Of a stretch of DNA of 64,000 bases, positions 59,742-64,000 are shown piece after piece. The translations under genes were made by a program, and so were the position numbers. Within the stretch, counting starts at the first letter, position 1. Every line of letters begins with the position of its first letter. Origin of the DNA: Mesostigma viride (Eukaryota > Streptophyta > Mesostigmatophyceae > Mesostigmatales > Mesostigmataceae). Under the pieces are notes generated by a model. The model saw only the letters and a program-made list of their open reading frames with translations. It made no database searches and was not told the origin of the DNA. The stretch lies in assembly GCA_009746045.1 (NCBI GenBank), contig RPFO01000392.1, positions 1,046,627-1,110,626 of the forward strand. Direction: 5' to 3'.

Positions 59742-61507
59742 TTAACCCGTGTTTTTTTTAATTAGAACGCGATATATCGCGTTGTAAGCTTTTTTTAGAA
59801 CGCGTATAGCACCTAAGGAAAAATTTTTTTCATGGTCATGTATATACTTTCCTGAAAGCCCATAAATCAAAGGATTTTTTGAGCTACGACCTACAAAATG
59901 CTTATTCATTATTAGAGAGATACACTGGTTTGAATACAGGGGGGTCTGGCCATGACCGCGATTTCTTGACCCTAGGTCACAAGTCATGTGCTTATTCACA
60001 AATGGTTCATGAAAAAAATCTGGCTTCTTGCACGAGCTATGGGCAACATATGCAGGCTCTGTGAAACAAAACTCAGGCCCATTGGGCCACTGGAGCTATT
60101 TTTCATTAGCATCACAATTACAACGCAGTACAACGCAGTGGGTAAAATGAGAGCCTTCACAACATGACGCAACGACCCGAGCCCCATAAACGGGGCCATA
60201 GTGAGCTTGGAGGGTCAAAACGTTGAAAATAGGTGTTGTATAAGTTATACTGCATCAAACATGCATCAAACATCATGACTGGATGACCTAATATGACTGA
60301 ATTAGGCAGCCATAGCCAAAGCATCATCCACTCTCACAACGTGTTGAGCACATGCCTCGTGGGAATGGAGGTGCTGGGTTTTCATTCCATAACGCGTGCA
60401 ATACTGAAAGAAAGAGGCACGTGTAATGCAAGGCTTGGATAGGTTGAGTGATCCATGAGCTTACATGCAGGCAAAGATGACGCTGGAATGCATGCTAGCA
60501 GTTAAATGGTGGCAAGATGCTAACAACACATGATTATACACCATGATTGTGGGCACCAAGCTGATCTTCTTGCACAATCAACGCAGTATAAACCATCAAC
60601 ATCCAATCCTCACGATATATGCACGGCTTGACGACGTATACAGCACCTAAATACTGCACAACTGCAACCTGCTATCTTCTGATCAGCTATGGCTGACATG
60701 CAAGCAACTGACGTCGAGTAGGATGGCGGTCTTAGAGAGGCTGGGCAGAGGTCGGTAGAAATAAGTGGAAAACTGGCAGAAACTAGGTAGAAACACGATA
60801 TACTTACGCCTGCAAGCACTATTGAGCCGGTGGCAGAGGCCATTTCCAGGAATTAAAATACAGCATACCGTAGCAATAGCCACGGTCACGCCTTATGCTA
60901 TTTGCAGGCACCATCATGCCCGGAGCTACCCAATAAAAGTCTGCACAAATCTCGGTTTAGCCGAGAGTCCGGGCGTTCGGAATGAATAAACATGTGTTAA
61001 GAAGTCGAAACACCATGGAAATACCAAGCATGGTGCCGCAGCAGACCCGAGTCTTGACGTAATAATATGTATGCCGGTTTCCAGGGTTTCCGCATGAAAG
61101 TTGGGTGAGAAACTGGAAAAAACTACGTTTCCTTTGCCCCAGTACCTCAACAAACTCGTAAAAACCTAATTATCAACCTTTGAACGCATCATCATGGTCG
61201 TGCTACCCAACAGCCACTGAAATTCGCGCGAAAACTGGCGAGATCTACCTGCCGCCCTCGCCGTCGTCTTAACCTTCGTCCCGGCCGCGAATGCCTGATT
61301 TCAGTGGTACATATTTGTTTGCAGCTGTCACAAAAAAAATACCAAAAATACCAGGATTTTTTCTTGAATTCTATGAGATGTTTCTGACCTATTTTGAAAG
61401 TTTCAGACCAAAAATCGCATGTTTAATAGGTTTGCCACGTGTCAGATTACACATCGCGTTCTAACCCTACAACGCGATGTATCGCGTAGTAAAAAAACAC
61501 GGGTTAA
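59742..61507. mobile_element. 1758-bp piggyBac-type MITE with TTAA duplication
   Basis: TTAA at 59742-59745 and 61504-61507 flanks 59746-61503. Both ends begin, read inward, CCCGTGTTTTTTT, followed within 30 bp by an acgcgatayatcgcgttgta palindrome. The other ORF1 copy has a single uninterrupted ctttaagtacatgg at the same site, proving the insertion point. No frame inside looks like a transposase, so it is non-autonomous. Confidence 0.9.
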
Positions 61508-62620
61508 AGGTGAGGAGCACGGGTGCCGGGCCAGCCTTCCCCCGCGCGCGGGGGAGGCGGACAGCCGACATGTCCAGCTCACCAGTGAGTAACATGGGGG
61601 CAAGAATGCCTCAAGAAGGCTCGTGGAGGTCTCACCTGCCTGCTGGTCGAAGTGCTTGACGATGACATTGTGGCTGCGCCGGGCGATGCCGGCTTCCTCG
61701 CGAAGGTCGAGGGCTTGTTGCTTGAGTTGTGCCGAGATGGTGGAGGTGGTGGAGGTGGTGTGTTGCTTAATTAAGCAAGTCCGCCCAGGTGGAGGGAGCA
61801 TCGCCGGCCGGGCCAGCAGGAGCCGGCTGGGCGGCGATGTCCTTCACCGCCTGGGCGGTGAGGCCGGCGGTGTCATGCAAGCTCTCAAGGGCGTTGGCGG
61901 TGGCTTGAAGGCGTTGGTCGAGGTCGAGGAGCTGGGCTTTGATGTCGGCAGTGGAGGCGGAAATGGCAGTGGAGGTGGAGGCGGCGGCGGTGGAAATGTG
62001 AGGAAGTTCAGCAGCCAGCGTGCCACCCATTGCTGCGACGTCAGCAGCAAGGGGGGTCACGTGCTGCTGAAAGGCTTCCGCGAGGATGGAACGGAGGGTG
62101 GAGGCGGAGATGGATGGAGCCCAGATCTCGCCGTCAGAGCGCTAAAGAAGGGAGTTGAGGATGGCGTGCTGGAGCTGGGGGCGGGGGCAGCCAAGCATGG
62201 CACCGTGGGCTTGCCAGCGGCTGCCGTTGCTGCCGAGGAGGCGAGCTTGGTCGTAGAGATGGAGCCACAGGTCGTAAAGCGAGGCGTAGTCCCCGTATAG
62301 AAGATGCAGTCCATAGCATCGGACGGAGACATGTTGGTCCAGTCGTGATCATCGACCTTGAAAGGTTGAGGTCGAAAGCGCGGTTCCGAGGGGCGGGACC
62401 ATCCTGTTTTGTCGGCTGGGCGGGTGCGTTTCGGGTCAGGCGATGCCGATGGCGAGGCATTAAGCCCGGGAGGTTGCTGGGCGACCACCAGTGCACGACT
62501 AGTGTCACCGCTGCCCGCCGGACCTGATGCATGGCGAAGCTGCAGCCTCATGGCTGCCGCATTTTCATGGGCGAGCGCATCCGCCAAACTGCGTTGCGTT
62601 AAAGGACGTTTGCTCGTCAT
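61508..62620 (-). pseudogene. LINE ORF1-like protein, minus copy, 5' part
   Basis: ATG at 62620. Residues match the plus copy (RSLADALAHENAA, KRTRPADKTGWSRPSEPRFRP) with substitutions, a small indel near 62550, a frame change near 62300 (IFYTGTTP against IFFGDYASL), and a stop (ttaattaag) near 61770. The frame through SHNVIVKHFDQQAGE is intact where the plus copy is shifted. The C-terminal part lies at 59513-59737, beyond the MITE. Confidence 0.7.
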
Positions 62621-62789
62621 ATATTGCGTTTTAGATTCGGAAAATTATATCAGCATGTGCGTCTTAGAAAGACGAAGCGATAGTGATATTCACGGCTAAA
62701 TTCGGTGCTCAAACGTGAAAGTTATGAGCTCCGCCGTCAGCCATGGCTACCTCGTGGCTCGTGGCTCGTGGCTGGAACCAGCCATAGCC

Positions 62790-63135
62790 TTAAAATTAAA
62801 TTAAATTAAATTATAACATATGTCTCCGTTGGGAGATCATGTAGCACATATTCCAGGTTGGATGGGTGGTGTGGAGGAAGCCGCGTAATCGAACTAACCT
62901 AACTCTAAGCTATATCTAGTCTAGAAAAAGCCTATCTACGCTACTCATCAAAACGGCTCCTCCTCTTGGGGGGAGGCGGCTTGCCCACAGGGGCTGGCGT
63001 GTGCGCCTTGACAATCTTCTTCCACCGCGTCTTGTTCTGCATGGCAGTCCAAAGACGGGAGAGAGAATGGATGCGGTACTCAAACTGGGCTGGGACCACT
63101 AGTAGGTTGGCCAGCAACATCTGGGTATAGGTCAA
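62790..63135 (-). pseudogene. LINE reverse transcriptase C-terminus with 3' tail, copy 4
   Basis: Minus frame 63135-62941 reads QMLLANLLVVPAQFEYRIHSLSRLWTAMQ to PKRRSRFDE, matching the end of the 8412-9704 copy. It is followed by the 3' UTR and an (ATTTA)n tail at about 62795-62815. It directly precedes the ORF1-only copy on the same strand. Confidence 0.75.
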
Positions 63136-64000
63136 AGACTATGACCGAGCCATTATGCTCCGTCAAGTCCGATGTTTTTTGCAACGTCACCCACATCTGT
63201 TCGGTGCTGCCCCTTGGCACAAGCTCTACAAACAGGTCGTGGACCGGCTGGATCGCATAGTATCTCCGCACATCTGAACCCTGTGATGCCAGATCTCCTT
63301 TGCGGCCGTTCCGAGCTTGGCACTGGATTCGTTGTCCACATCGTCGCGTCGCTGCCGCAACACGATGTTTTCTGGCATCCGCGGGCTTTTGGTTCCCGCC
63401 GCACATTTGAAAGTGCTGTCCTCCGGCTTTTTGCCTTTGCACCGTGTGCAGTTTCTTGGACGTTTGGAATCATGGCATGGCTAACGTGATGACTGACTAG
63501 CTAAACCTTTTCAGTGGTTTTCCATTTGCGGGTATTTCCTCGTAAATGGTGGGAGAGCGATCGCAGCAATGGTGCTTACCACTAGACACTCCCGGCCAGT
63601 TAGGCTCGAAACACACGCCCTGATCAAGCATGCTGTTTCCGGCCCCACCGTCTAGGTCATCTAGTCGCTCCACACGTAAGCCAGCCATAATTTCAATGCA
63701 CAAGGGGGGGCCCACAATCAATCTACAATCCCCATGCCAAATTTTATTACTTGAGGAGACGCCATTTCAACAAATACAAGACAAATGCTCATTGTGAATG
63801 CGTTTCCACATGAAATCATTACCATTTCATGCCATTTGGTCACTGGTGCGCTTTCCGCGTGCACTTTTCATTACTAGATTGCTTAAATTTATTAAAATTT
63901 ATTAACATTTATTAAAATTTATTCAAGTCGGGGTAAAATTGGCTGTTTTTGTCATAGTGTCATGCACTCGGAGGGTAAGCAAGTGAGACAAGTTGTAGAT
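63136..64000. other. Unassigned end of the window with an R1 copy
   Basis: 63526-63706 is a copy of dispersed repeat R1. A minus frame at about 63235-63480 has a possible zinc-ribbon start (CTRCKGKKPEDSTFKC) but no recognised family. 63885-63925 is an AT-rich repeat of aaatttatt units. The last 90 bp show nothing. Confidence 0.45.

Larger units (their letters stand above)
58946..62780 (-). mobile_element. ORF1-only retroelement, minus copy with two nested insertions
   Basis: Read on the minus strand, it has the ccacgag heptamers near 62745-62770 and the leader to 62621, then ORF1 from 62620. ORF1 is interrupted at 61504 by the 1758-bp piggyBac-type MITE and resumes at 59741 to its stop at about 59513. 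The 3' UTR is interrupted at 59300 by a 201-bp insertion and runs on to about 58946. The tail is short or lost. This copy and 56681-58620 are arranged tail to tail. Confidence 0.75.

Overview
This is nuclear DNA of a eukaryote, most likely a repeat-rich, probably flagellated green alga (Chlorophyta). Four things point there. The genes are split by many short-exon, GT-AG (sometimes GC-AG) introns, and coding exons are much more GC-rich than the spacers. UGUAA-type polyadenylation motifs follow two genes. One gene is a plant-type plastid folate/biopterin transporter, and another is a FAM227-family protein, a family typical of ciliated organisms. The species cannot be named from the sequence. No bacterial operon, rRNA, tRNA or CRISPR array was recognised.

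Layout: 740-3913 (+) holds the 3' exons of a coiled-coil protein whose first visible intron carries a 53-bp minisatellite built from its own splice donor. 4660-9700 is repeats and retroelement debris: a 37-bp satellite, a 1.2-kb tandem duplication with a perfect 88-bp palindrome, and a broken reverse transcriptase. 9840-17146 (-) is an eight-exon organellar rRNA 2'-O-methyltransferase (MRM1/RlmB type). It shares a 0.7-kb divergent promoter region with a nine-exon folate/biopterin transporter at 17855-25847 (+). 25.9-28.1 kb is more LINE debris. 29208-29387 (-) is a one-exon NDUFA1 (complex I) gene. A 3.4-kb piggyBac-type transposon (29872-33306) with TTAA duplications lies between it and the five-exon prefoldin subunit 1 gene (33675-37624, +).

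39168-49031 (-), possibly reaching about 50.9 kb, is one long FAM227-family gene assembled from nine phase-compatible exons. Its introns hold extreme simple repeats. 52456-52925 is a PIF/Harbinger-type MITE. 53408-54302 (+) is a two-exon gene of unknown function with a C-terminal leucine-zipper-like helix. From 55.3 kb to 63.1 kb there is a nested transposon cluster: a LINE reverse-transcriptase fragment, two tail-to-tail copies of an ORF1-only retroelement, a 1.76-kb piggyBac-type MITE inserted in one of them, and a 201-bp insertion with a 16-bp target duplication.

The host genes share no pathway. They cover mitochondrial/plastid rRNA modification, plastid folate transport, respiratory complex I, protein folding, and probably cilia. 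Exon models rest on reading phase, splice consensus and family resemblance; all coordinates come from reading the sequence, with no alignment or transcript data.
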